From assembly GCA_002633025.1 (NCBI GenBank), contig NMRB01000424.1:324708-388707 (forward strand): a DNA stretch of 64,000 nt, given 5' to 3'. The DNA is from Notospermus geniculatus. Taxonomy: Eukaryota > Nemertea > Pilidiophora > Heteronemertea > Lineidae. The translations under genes were made by a program, and so were the position numbers. Below the pieces are notes generated by a model that saw only the letters and a list, made by a program, of their open reading frames with translations, made no database searches and was not told the origin of the DNA. Shown in pieces: positions 46,745 through 57,164 of the stretch. How positions within the stretch are numbered: the first letter of the stretch is position 1; every line of letters begins with the position of its first letter.

Positions 46745-47163
46745 ATGTACTCGGCCCAAGATCATTTTGGTTCCCAAAGCAACCGCTAGGGCGAGAGCTT
46801 CGGCTCTGGCTGCCATTTTATTGCTGACGTCATTGTAGGAGTCCATTTTCCCGTAAAATTTCATTCTCCCCCGGTCTAAAAAACGGCGGTGATTTTGAGC
46901 TTTTGTTACAGATCTGCAACACATACAATTATTATAACATTCTCATCAAGAAACTTCATCGGTGTTGCCATTCGGCATGTTCGATTACATTAAGCACCCA
47001 CGTGGCTACGGGTACCCCATTCTAAAAATAACCCGTGATGTCAACAAAATGATCTATAAATAGATCCGCGACAAATTTTTGTCGCAAAGATGGCAGCCAG
47101 AGCCGAAGCCTTCTAGCCCTAGCGGTGGCATCGGGAACCAAAATGGGCCCAAGGTCATCTAAA
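46745..47163. repeat. Large inverted duplication, arms about 75-90 bp
   Basis: Minus-strand 46745-46830 reads TGACGTCAGCAATAAAATGG, CAGCCAGAGCCGAAGCTC, CCCTAGCGG and GGGAACCAAAATG. The same words occur on the plus strand at about 47034-47163. The right arm carries an insertion of about 38 bp containing palindromes GATCTATAAATAGATC and GCGACAAATTTTTGTCGC. The left arm reads as MAARAEALALAVALGTKM in the frame 46619-46924 (-), but the right arm is frameshifted. Confidence 0.7.
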
Positions 47164-48846
47164 ATGTCTATCATAGTGTTAAATCATGTGTACACACACG
47201 GGCCATTTCAAACTAACTCGTGAGAAACATCAAAATGTTCACAAATCTCTGTGATTGTTGAGTTTGACTCCTGACAGATTAACAACATACGGACCAGTAG
47301 AGCCTTTGATGTCACCGCCAAAACAAGCAAGCAGCCTTGCTGAGCAGAAGAAAGTGCTGGACGCAAAAACATCGGTTTCTATGACAACGCAAGAACGCAC
47401 GTGCCAATCTTAACGCCTGTCTTGGACAAATGTTCGCCGCTTGGAGAGGACAATACGGAAAGATCATGGGCTGGCGAGTATCGCGGTCCCTTTCATCGGG
47501 GATGGTTTATCTAGAAATGAGCCCTTTATGCTGGCGATCGGGGAGACACGGGTCGGCCACCTTCTAGCGGAGATTGTTATGGGCCGTGATTAATGGAAAA
47601 GCGTAGGGTGATTGTAGTTTGAACGGCACCAAATGATAGGGCTCCATCCTGGTTCCAACAATGTTTTATCCCGATATGACAGTCAATCGCGAACAGCTCA
47701 AGATTGATGACCATTTAATTGCCGTCGTTATGGGACTTTCATAATAGTTTCGCAATGGCTTCCACTCGCCCTGTGTCGGTGTGTCGTCATGAGGATCAGA
47801 CGAGGACGGGGAGGTTGGAGCAGATCGCGTGTGTCGGGCTGCTTCCCAATAACACCACGTCGAGTATGAAGAATCTCCGCCCAACTTGGGTCCAACTGCG
47901 GCTTTTCTTCGGGTAACACTCAATGCTTGTACTGACAATTCAGAACCTAGAGCATTTAAATGAGCAACACACTTTTGACTCCAAAGCATATGAAGTTGCT
48001 ACCCATTGTTAGCTATAGAATGTCATTTTGGTGAATGCTGAAATCCCATCATAAATCTTGTTTCATTTACATGACAAAAGTAGTATTTGTTTTGCCATAA
48101 TTAGGCGAAACCCTGCGACCAGGTGGTTGTAACTTTTTGTACTTTTCTGACAATGAAAAATACATCATCATCTTTTTATTGGCCAAAAATGGCGAGTCCA
48201 TTTAATGCGAGACGGACACACCGCCCAACTGGCAATGAGAAGATCGTCAAATGCCGTGATTAATTCATAAATGGCCCATTGTGTTGGCAATTCGTTAGTG
48301 TCTAGGACATGGAGGAAGGGTTTGGCTAGATATGGCTATCATCATAAAGAAATAAATGCCATTAGAAAAGGCTTAGGGATTTCAATATTCTAGAAACATA
48401 AGTATACATGTACTCACAGTCCACCACAATTCAAACCGATTTCATTTCTGACTGTTTGACGTGATTGTTCAATAGAAAGTGCAAATTTCATTAGACTCAA
48501 TTGAGCAGATTTCATAAAACTATGCTTAAATCTAGGCAACGTTGTAACCACGGCGAACGATCTTTGGCGAGGGGCATCTGTATACATTTCTTTTCTTCCG
48601 TACATTTGTACAGTACGTTGCTGAACAGCAGGCCTGCTGCCGTGTCACTTTATGAAATCAATTTAGTTTCAGTCCTCCTCATAGATTTATGTACTACCAT
48701 CACAAAAATACATTTTTGGTGCAAAGTATTACGTAAACAAAAAACATTAGCATAAAGAGCCACCTTGTGGCAAATGAGAGAAACTTTGGCCCTTGCCACG
48801 GATCGCAATTGATTCTTTATGGCTTTTTTCCATATTATGCATTCAT
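47164..48846. other. No recognisable gene
   Basis: Frames on both strands at 47666-47989 and 47719-47916 overlap. None is assignable. Confidence 0.4.
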
Positions 48847-48848
48847 TT

Positions 48849-48985
48849 CTGGGATCTCTACTAGAAAGTGCCTGAGGAAGACCCCGATTGGGGTCGAAAA
48901 TTTGCGAAATTCGGAGACGACTTTATGTTTACTATCATTTTGTGTGTCGTTTTTTGTGCTCTATGTTGGATATCTTTTCCCTATG
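48849..48985 (+). repeat. Dispersed hairpin repeat, copy C (best preserved)
   Basis: Reads CTGGGATCTCTACTAGAAAG, then TGCCTGAGGAAGACCCC, GATT, GGGGTCGAAAATTTGCG and AAATTCGGAGACGACTT. Stem 1 is six perfect pairs (GACCCC/GGGGTC). The second hairpin is AATTT GCG AAATT. It continues with the shared flank TTTGTGTGTCGTT and TATGTTGGATATCT. Confidence 0.85.
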
Positions 48986-49793
48986 GTACAGTATTGTGCT
49001 GAAAAGTTGGTGAACCCACCCACGAAATGTACATAATCATACAGTGTTCAGCCTATTGTTGTTTTATTGTTAAGCTGTGTTAAGCAGTGATGTTCTCATA
49101 CTTGCTGTTCTTGCAGTATTTAATTCTTTAAGAGAAAATCTCTCCTCAGAATATCTCTTCCTTCCTAAAATTCATTAATCTTAATCAATCAGTTGTCAGT
49201 GAGGTAATGACCCCTTCACCAACATACAACTATTTAATTCACAACTCAATCGGATTTTCATTCTCACTTTTGACATGTGTAGCATTATTATTTTTACAAT
49301 TACTAGGGACCCTCCCCCCAGTCAAATTATGATTGATGAAGACGTGGGAAAGGGTTTTAAGGGAAGGGATCAGGGTTGAAGGGTTCTGAGTCAAAGAAAT
49401 CAAGCTGTAATCAAGTCATACTCGGCATAATTTAGGCTTGTCAGACATTTCTGGAGGCGGTAAGGGTCCCCACTGCTTCGGGGGGACAGAGAACTGTGTA
49501 GGGGCAGATGGTGGAGACTGACATGGATCTGGGGCAAAATGTCACTGGGATGATTAATGACTCTGCGTATGACCACAGATCATTTTCGGGATTATTTTCT
49601 ACAACAGTCTTTTTAGAGTGATATACCATAAGTGATATTTGATAGAGAAAAGCACATTCATACACAAAATAGCGGCCTTTTTTAACAATATAGCAAAATG
49701 ACATTTCCTGAAAGAAAATTCCGCGGACAAGATGGGATAGATGAGGAATGATAAGACTAATCACTGTCTTCCAGAATAGTGTGGAACTACATG
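48986..49793. other. No recognisable gene
   Basis: A 132-codon minus frame (49441-49839) has no known motif and runs into the hairpin at 49794. Not called. Confidence 0.4.
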
Positions 49794-49855
49794 AGTAGAA
49801 GGGAATTGAGTGGATCTTCCATCTTCCGTCCAGATCCACTCAATTCCCTTATACT
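49794..49855. repeat. Near-perfect 24-bp hairpin, 14-base loop
   Basis: AGTAGAAGGGAATTGAGTGG at 49794 continues with ATCT and is inverted at 49832-49855. There is a single G/A mismatch, and the inner 19 pairs are perfect. The 62-base length is in the range of small RNA precursors. The near-perfect pairing fits a recent inverted duplication better than a conserved microRNA. Confidence 0.85.
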
Positions 49856-50776
49856 TACATGTACACTGTGTCCCAGAGAGAACTGGAAGAAAACGGTCCG
49901 TAAGTGGCCCTCAGAGGGTTAATAGGAATCATCACGTTCCTCACTGTTGTAACGGCAAACTCGAAGGCCTAACTTGGCTGATGTAACTCATAGCCCCGGG
50001 TCGTTGAACTGGGAATTGGCTTATATCATGCCGAATTAGGGGAAACAGTTCTGGCTGGAGTTGAGTGGTCGTATTGTCCTCCTGTCCAATGGCTTTTAGA
50101 AAGATTTGATATCGATGAAGTAGCCTGTATTAACCACTGAAGAGCCAACCTGACCGTTTATTCCATAGTTTTTTCTGGGACACACTGTAGATTAGTATGA
50201 AACTATAAAATGTACAAAACAAATCATATCAAGTCGTGTAGTGACTGCAACAGTACAATTTCATCTACAGGGAACAGTCCTGGCTCTCAGTCCTGGCTTA
50301 TCGGGGTCTTTCGAAAGCGTATTTTGTGGCCAATAACCAAATTTAGGAAGACACGAACAGGGTTTCCGGTCCTGTGAGAAATCAAATGGTAGACATACTT
50401 TTATGTTACAAACTTGTAACAGTTTGTCAGATTGGATCGGCGGAATTTCAAATTGGCATTCGCTAGTGTTTTGAGTATTATCAATCCCTCCTTATGAGAA
50501 ATTGTAAAAACTCTCCCACATCAACAATCGTACCAGGGGACAACGACGTGCTACTAGTATCTATAGGAATGATTTGAATCTTACGTTTATTACAATTTTC
50601 ATTTTCCAAAACTTCAGTGTCGTATTAAATTGCAATTAAATACTGCAGTGCAAAGTTGATGAAATGATTTGACATGGCTTTTAGATACTAATCATATTCA
50701 GCAAGAAATTTATGAGGTTATTTTTTAATATGTGACTAGGAAAAAATGTGCAGCAATCTCTAAAAAGGACAGTATG
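49856..50776. other. No recognisable gene
   Basis: No supported feature. Confidence 0.4.
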
Positions 50777-51045
50777 CACTGAAAAAAAATCCTAATCATG
50801 TTGAGTACTTTCGGGGTACTCGTTTTGTCCGTGAGATGAGTAGAAAGGTACTCATATTGAGTAGAAAGATACTCATAGCTAGTAGAAAGATACTCATAGC
50901 GAGTAGTAAGGAACTCCAAATGCAGCTCCTTGGCCCGATGAGTACCCAATTAGTACCCAATTAGTACCTTTCTACTCATCTCACGGACAACATGACTGAT
51001 GAGTAGCCCAAAGTACCCAACACGAGCAGGAATTTTTTTTCAGTG
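50777..51045. mobile_element. MITE with CACTGAAAAAAAATCCT ends and internal minisatellite
   Basis: CACTGAAAAAAAATCCT on the left and its inverse AGGAATTTTTTTTCAGTG on the right bound 269 bp. Subterminal TGAGTACTTTCGGGGTACT and TTGTCCGTGAGATGAGTAGA pair with the right half. Inside, four units of about 21 bp of the type GAGTAGAAAGATACTCATAG (about 50838-50921) form a minisatellite whose units are themselves palindromic. Confidence 0.85.
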
Positions 51046-51658
51046 TGGCCTTTGACATTTTATGCTTGTCATACAACATTTAATTCGGAAACATGGTCGC
51101 GTAACATTTTAAAAAAATGTCCGCCCAGCTCCATGATATAATGGTATCAAAGTTAGTTTAATTGCTTTGGTGACCTCCCATGCACGTTAGTTATGACGAA
51201 ATTAATACCTTAGAATGATTAGACACATTGCTTTTTTTCTGATCTTCTCTATGAAACAATCAATCACCACATCCTGCATTGAATGTTGGCGAATTCAATT
51301 TCCCGATGACAAGGTCGCGGGCAAGTTTTGTTTTGTTGCACTGATCTCCGGGCTCGACAGCAGCCGCGGCTGATAAAGACAGAACCGTGACTTTGCATGA
51401 AATCAGCGAAATTTATCTTCATATCCATGTCCAACAGATTGGAGGAAGTGCAATAAATACGTACTATTTTAATTGCGAGCACCTGTATCATCAAAAAGAT
51501 AAGGAAAATGTAATTTTCTAAATCGATCAATTCTAAAGATTAAAATTTCTCTAAGATTTCACAAATGACTAATGTCTTTGATATTTTCAAGAATAAGTCG
51601 AACCTGAGAAGGTCAATAATGGCCGAACAAAATCGACTACATTCATTTGGCTTGGTGC
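51046..51658. other. No recognisable gene
   Basis: No supported feature. The minus frame 51264-51530 is unassigned. Confidence 0.4.
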
Positions 51659-52078
51659 ACCATCACCAACAACAACAGAAATGGCATCAACATCAGTAAA
51701 AATAACTGGAATGGCGTCAGCATCTCTCTAAAAACAACAGGAATGGCGTCAGCATCTCTCTAAAAACAACAGGAATGGCGTCAGCACCTCTCTAAAAACA
51801 ACAGGAATGGCGTCAGCATCTCTCTAAAAACAACAGGAATGGCGTCAGCATCTCTCTAAAACAACAGGAATGGCGTCAGCATCTCTCTAAAAACAACAGG
51901 AATGGCGTCAGCACTTCCCTAAAAACAACAGGAATGGCGTCAGCATCACTAAAAACAACAGAAATGGTATCAAACTTAGGAATGGCGTCAGGATCTCTCT
52001 AAAGACAATGGGAATGGCGTCACCATCACTAACAACAACAGGAATGGCGTCAGCAACGGTAACAACAAAGGAACGTAC
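51659..52078. repeat. 32-bp minisatellite, about 12 units
   Basis: Units begin with GGAATGGCGTCAGCATCTCT and end CTAAAAACAACA. Unit starts fall at 51708, 51740, 51772, 51804, 51836, 51867, 51899 and 51931, with shorter or altered units at both ends. The central units are nearly identical while the edges are diverged, as in unequal exchange. The 32-base period is not a multiple of three, so it is non-coding. Confidence 0.95.
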
Positions 52079-53005
52079 CGGTAATGATAGTATCGCCCAA
52101 ATTATAATTATAGAGGTTAAAGTTCTCTATGCTATAAACTTTACCTGTGCTGAGTAATACCCTGAAAAGCTTTCGAAAGCCAGGACATTTTTGGACGACA
52201 ATAGTGTCCTGTTTTGATAGTCATCCACCGCAGTGGCTGTATACCCAGGATAAATCAGCTTAACACTTTGATCAGGCTAATACTGCCTCTGGCCGCCGTT
52301 ATTGATTCATACCTTTTCTAGGGATGTTGCTAGCGGCGCTGAACCCCAGGGGATGCCCTACTGCGAGAAACGATGGGGTAGGCCGATCAAGTGGGTCAGA
52401 GGCCAAGACGGGCTCAGATCCAGTTTATCATCGTCAGAACGCGACCCGAGGCTACTGTGCCGAGAGAAGATCGAAAACTTGATGTCAAGTGAGGCGGAGT
52501 GGGGACTCGATTCATCTTGTCACGGTCAATGCGAAGGTCCAACTTACAAAGAGAATACGATAGCTTCTAGATACTTCTTGTTGTGGTCAAAGAAAAATAC
52601 AAACTGGACAAAGAGAATGTGGTAGTATCCGCAGTGGACAATGTACAAAAGATATATAGTCAGGGAGAACGGTCCACTGACCGCGTCTTTGTTATTTAGG
52701 GTGGGCAAGTGCACATTTTTAAGCCCCCAATACACAGGCTACCCGATGCAAAACGTCACCCGGAGTGGAAGACCCTATTGACAATAGCGAGGTTTCGCAA
52801 ATCTGACGAAACACGAAGTAGGCCAATTCCATGACGTAATGTATTTCAGTAGATGGTTGGTACCACAAATATCGCCTGCTGCAAGAGCGTCTTTTAGCGT
52901 ATGACGTTAGGCGTGAAACGTTTTAGGTTTTCACGCCTTCCTATTTTTTCAGGATTTCTTCATTATAACTATTCTCCCACAATTAGGATCCAGCTCATTC
53001 ACTTA
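52079..53005. other. No recognisable gene
   Basis: A 107-codon + frame (52302-52625) is unassigned, without start context or splice evidence. Confidence 0.4.
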
Positions 53006-53137
53006 GGGATTTCTACTAGAAAGTGCCCGAGGAAGACCCTAGGTGGGGTCGAAAATATGCGAATATCGGAGACGACTTTACATATACTGTCGGTTTGTTG
53101 TGGTTTTTGTGCTCTGTTTTGGATAATATTTGCCAAA
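53006..53137 (+). repeat. Dispersed hairpin repeat, copy D
   Basis: GGGATTTCTACTAGAAAGTG, CCCGAGGAAGACCCTAGGTG and GGGTCGAAAATATGCG lead to AATATCGGAGACGACTT. The second hairpin has changed to ATAT GCGA ATAT yet stays self-complementary. The 3' flank is a diverged form of that in copies A and C (TTTGTGCTCTGTTTTGGATA). Confidence 0.8.
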
Positions 53138-55300
53138 AGGTAATGTAAATACCTACTGCAAACCCACTTTCCCCGATGTGTCCAGAAATCACATGATAGA
53201 CATTTCAGTCTTTTAACACTACTTTCTAGTCCCATTTATCGGACTTCATGTATTTATAATTTTTGCTAATTATGAATGAGTAGTGCAGAAAAACAGAAAG
53301 AACTCTAAAGGATTCAAGACAGGAAATACCTGACCTCCTTTCAGAAAAGAAGAATTAAAAAGAATTAGATGGCTTTGTTCTGTTGCTGTTCTTCATGGCT
53401 GTCCGGCCTACCAAGTGACGCGAAGCCTGTTGGAACGATGTCCTTCGCCGCACGATTGCCTCCCGTCATACCCGGTGACATGAGAAAGGCTATAAACACA
53501 GTATTGACTAATGGCCATCAATAATTGGTAAGAAAGTGGATGACCATTAGACCACAATAACGTAAGGAGTTGCAGCTTGTCGTGATGGTTAGAGCCGAGT
53601 ATACCGCTCCTCCTCATTTATAATCAATATAGTGCATGTGACAACACCTGTCCTTCAGAATTGGACCGCTAAGTTTATCGCTAACGAGGACAACAACGAA
53701 ATGACCACAAAAACAGCAACAACAGTGACACGGTGAGAACGAGAACTTCTCGGGAACTCTACCGACAGACGAACTGTTTCAGTAGAATGGCTCGAGAGAG
53801 AAATCACCACCTTTCAGACTCTTTTAACTCGCCAATGCTGCATTATTCCAAGATGCATTATTTGGAAATAGGTTGAAAATAACACAAGTTCAACATACCG
53901 TTGAGGGAGCCTTTTTATACCTCATCGACTTTGGTACTTGGTTAGCAACGGCGTCGTGACAGGGCGGAGGGTACGCTCCACCCACAAACTTGTCACATTT
54001 CAAATAAAACTGAAGCAATTGAAGGGAAATTTACACATGAAGGGATGATAACCTTGAGATGACATAATACACGATAATTTATGCAAATTAAGAAGTTCGG
54101 GACGCCAGAGTCAAGTTGTAAAGAACATAACAAAAATATGGGGTCATTATTTCCTGATTTAGCCGAGATTGTCAAAATTGGCGAGTTTTGCTCGTCCATT
54201 ATTCAATTTGATTGACGAACTGTGCGTTTGCCAGTGACGCGTGCCAAGATACATGTGCCAAGAAACAGCAACTATTCTTTCATTTCTTTGTCTCCATGTT
54301 ACCATCTTGGTTCGCGGATTAATTCAACAGTTGATTAATTTGCAGCTGGATTCTTTCTAATCTTTCTAATTTCTACAATATTCGATAATAATAAGGGATT
54401 CACATTTGAATGGCTGCGTAATGAGCTACAGGCAACGTTCTAAAATACGACCCTAATGGTATATTTTCGATGCAACGATATTGGGTATTTGTAGCAAAAT
54501 GTCAAACTCCATCTTAGGCCTATAAAATTGAACCTAATGTAGACTATATTGAACATAAGTTCAAGAATACTGATTTTGAAACGGAAACATCAGTGAAGCC
54601 TTGTTGGGACATTTGAATTACTTTTTGTAAGAGAGACGAGCCACTAGTCCTGGATCTGATGCTGGCTTTGGGTTGTTCTATGTCCTTTGGCGATCATATC
54701 TTTTTTTTAATAACTCCATTTTGCTTTATTCATCCATGATGAAATTGAGATTGTAACTGACTGCATCAAGTGTTGTATATCAGGATATTTGGAGAGGGTG
54801 ATGCTTGCAACAGCTGAATTCACTGAATTGACCACTCTGTGGTGGTAAGACAAATCTAATATAATTTGATAACATCAAATATGATTTCATCAAATCATCA
54901 TTTGGAAAAACATTCGATGACAGGAGAACAAACAGAATACCGTGGTTACGGGACTGATGTCTGCTGTCACGTGATGATGGTGATCACGATGATAATGTGA
55001 CCTATTCACAGACCTCCCAGGTGTTACCGCAGGTATTTCATGTCCAGTATTCGATTTGTATTAATTACTAATTGTTCATTGTTCATCCAAATTGCGAACA
55101 GGACGCAGATTATGCGAGCATCCGCCATTGCAAGTGATGTTCACCTCAGATACCCGAATCTATTTCAGTTTAATTTAATATTGATTTACTGCTGTCCACT
55201 AGATATGATCATAAAGTAAGAATTTCATTTTATTTTCATCTATAATTTGACAGCCGTCCAGAATGATACCAGCATGTCCGACAACGTGGCGACATGTGAA
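53138..55300. other. No recognisable gene
   Basis: About 2.2 kb of AT-rich DNA without a supported feature. ATTTGATAACATCAAAT-type words near 54860 are simple local repeats. Confidence 0.4.
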
Positions 55301-55302
55301 TA

Positions 55303-55494
55303 GAGGCCTTGCAAATGACGTCACAAGCCGCCATGCTGGGGGGCACATACTGCAGAGGCGCAGCGAAATGTCCCAATGACGTTACGTCAAACACTGGCGT
55401 CGCGCACTTCACGCAGGCCACGTCACGGTCAGCTCACACCTCTGCCCACTTGCCCCTCAGCATGGCCGCCAGGATGACGTCATTGCAAGGCCTC
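55303..55494. mobile_element. TA-flanked MITE, about 45-bp arms
   Basis: GAGGCCTTGCAAATGACGTC on the left is mirrored on the right, whose other strand reads GAGGCCTTGCAATGACGTCA. Further in, GCCGCCATGCTGGGGGGCA pairs with TGCCCCTCAGCATGGCCGCC. TA lies outside both ends. The interior is CpG- and ACGT-rich. There is no coding capacity. Confidence 0.85.
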
Positions 55495-55754
55495 TATAGG
55501 AAAAACGCGCCGTCCAAAAAGTGTCCCAACATTGTAATTAGTGTTTTGTTGTTATTTTAAATTTCTTAAATCTTAGGTTACATCATAATCAAACATAAAG
55601 GTTCAACTTACAAATTTAGCATTTTATAAATGTGAACGGTTTCCCTTTAAACGTCAACAGATTTTATCTCTCTCTCTTCCATGGTAGGCACAGTCCCTCT
55701 AACTGTCTATGGTCAGTACGTTCTCAATACAAAGAAGGAAATATTGAAAACGTG

Positions 55755-56120
55755 GAACATTGGCAGATGTTACATCGGCAACAAACGAACTAAGGTCATG
55801 GCACTACAAACTTTTCTTTGTACACTTGCCGCAAGATAGTCACTTCCATTTCAATCAGCCTCGTGACGTTCATATAATGAATCACTTATCCGTCAAATCT
55901 AAAGATGCCATCTTTCATCCTTGCTGTTCAATTTGTCCAAACATGTTAGAGAATACTCCCTTTCACATAACAGGAATCTAACCTGACGTGAAGGTTCCCC
56001 GGTCCCTTGACCGCCACCGCTACATGAAAAACCTGATGGATGGCAATGTAACACATCCTGGCAATAAGTAACTGTAACTCAGATATATTCATAAACCAAG
56101 ACATGACATATTAAATGACA
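55755..56120. repeat. 366-bp tandem duplication, unit 1
   Basis: Starts GAACATTGGCAGATGTTACA and ends CATATTAAATGACA, immediately followed by unit 2 at a constant 366-base offset. Identity is high, with scattered substitutions and one deleted A in unit 2 (ATGAAAAACC versus ATGAAAACC). The 73-codon frames in both units are not recognised. 366 is divisible by 3, but the frame ends inside each unit. Confidence 0.95.
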
Positions 56121-56485
56121 GAACATTGGCAGATGTTACACCGGCAACAAACGAACTGAGGTCAAGGCTCTACAAACTTTTCTTTGTACACTTGCCGCAA
56201 GATAGTCACTTCCATTTCAATCAGCCTCGTGACGTTCATATAATGAATCACTTATCCATCAAATCTAAAGATGCCATCTTTCATGCTTGCTGTTCAATTT
56301 GTCCAAACATGTTAGAGAATACTCCCTTTCACATAACAGGAATCTAACCTGACGTGAAGGTTCCCCGGCCCCTTGACCGCCACCGCTACATGAAAACCTG
56401 ATGGATGGCAATGTAACACATCCTGGCAATAAGTAACTGTAACTCAGATATATTCATAAACCAAGACATGACATATTAAATGACA
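56121..56485. repeat. 366-bp tandem duplication, unit 2
   Basis: Second unit. No N lies between the units, so this is either a real tandem duplication or a merged overlap. After TTAAATGACA the sequence continues AATTGGTCGG. Confidence 0.95.
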
Positions 56486-56700
56486 AATTGGTCGGAACAT
56501 ATCTTATTTGTGGGTGTCACATCCTTAAATACTGCGTGAGAAGATCAAGCTATTTATCTCCTTAATGACGGCTTGTTTTATCCCCCTTGATAAGAAAATC
56601 ATTAATTACCTTAGATTTGCTAATTAGATGAGAAACATAAAGAGTTATGATATCTGATTATTTTATGATATTTATGACATTTTATAATATTTGGCAGCGG
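56486..56700. other. AT-rich spacer
   Basis: Nothing recognised between the tandem duplication and the hairpin repeat copy E. Confidence 0.4.
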
Positions 56701-56791
56701 AAATTTATAGTAAACATAAGTCGTCTCCGAATTTTGCAAATTTTCGACCCCAGCCGGGGTCTTCCTCGGGCACTTTCTAGTTGAAATCCCA
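56701..56791 (-). repeat. Dispersed hairpin repeat, copy E (minus)
   Basis: On the minus strand: TGGGATTTCAACTAGAAAGT, GCCCGAGGAAGACCCCGG, CTGGGGTCGAAAATTTGC and AAAATTCGGAGACGACTT, then ATGTTTACTAT as in copy C. Stem 1 is six perfect pairs. The position matching T in CTGAGGA is C here. Confidence 0.85.
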
Positions 56792-56993
56792 GAAGCAGCG
56801 ACAATTTCATATACATGTATATTGAGTTTTATTCCACCTACTGGTGTTGTGGAATTAAAGTTCGGCATGAACAAATCCTCTTTGATTTTATGATTTTATG
56901 ATTTTAATTAACAATACATGTATCAATTACCGCACGAATCAATGCTCCATTTTGGTCGAAATCAAATTGTATCAGAAGTATTCCAGTTTTGCA

Positions 56994-57164
56994 CGTGTGA
57001 CATCTGGCAGTGTTCCCGTGTCAATGTTTCCCCTTATTGTTCGAGAAAGCTGGCAAAACGACACGATTCTCTGTGTGTCCCCTATTGTCAAGTCGTAGCT
57101 TATTCAATCAAGCAGTAGTAGAGAAACACTCACAGATGGGGAACATTCAAAAACGTTACACCGG
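56994..57164. mobile_element. Inverted-repeat MITE, related family member 5
   Basis: CGTGTGACATCTGGCAGTGT at the left matches the element at 27694. The right end AACGTTACACCGG mirrors the left. Shared interior words include TTCCCCTTATTGTT and CACTCACAGATGG, the latter followed by GAACATTCAAAAA. Confidence 0.75.

Noticed and set aside
48849-48925. Calling the dispersed repeat a proven hammerhead ribozyme
   Set aside because: Core order fits, but there is an extra A, stem I is weak and most copies lack the essential CUGA. Reported as a hypothesis only.
51659-52078. CRISPR-like array
   Set aside because: Units are contiguous 32-bp tandem repeats without unique spacers, in animal DNA. It is a minisatellite.
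48767-56874. Conserved peptide STRKCPRKTP-GVEN in frames at 48767, 52901 and 56620
   Set aside because: It is the translation of the shared hairpin repeat. Another copy (19956) is frameshifted and the DNA structure explains the conservation.
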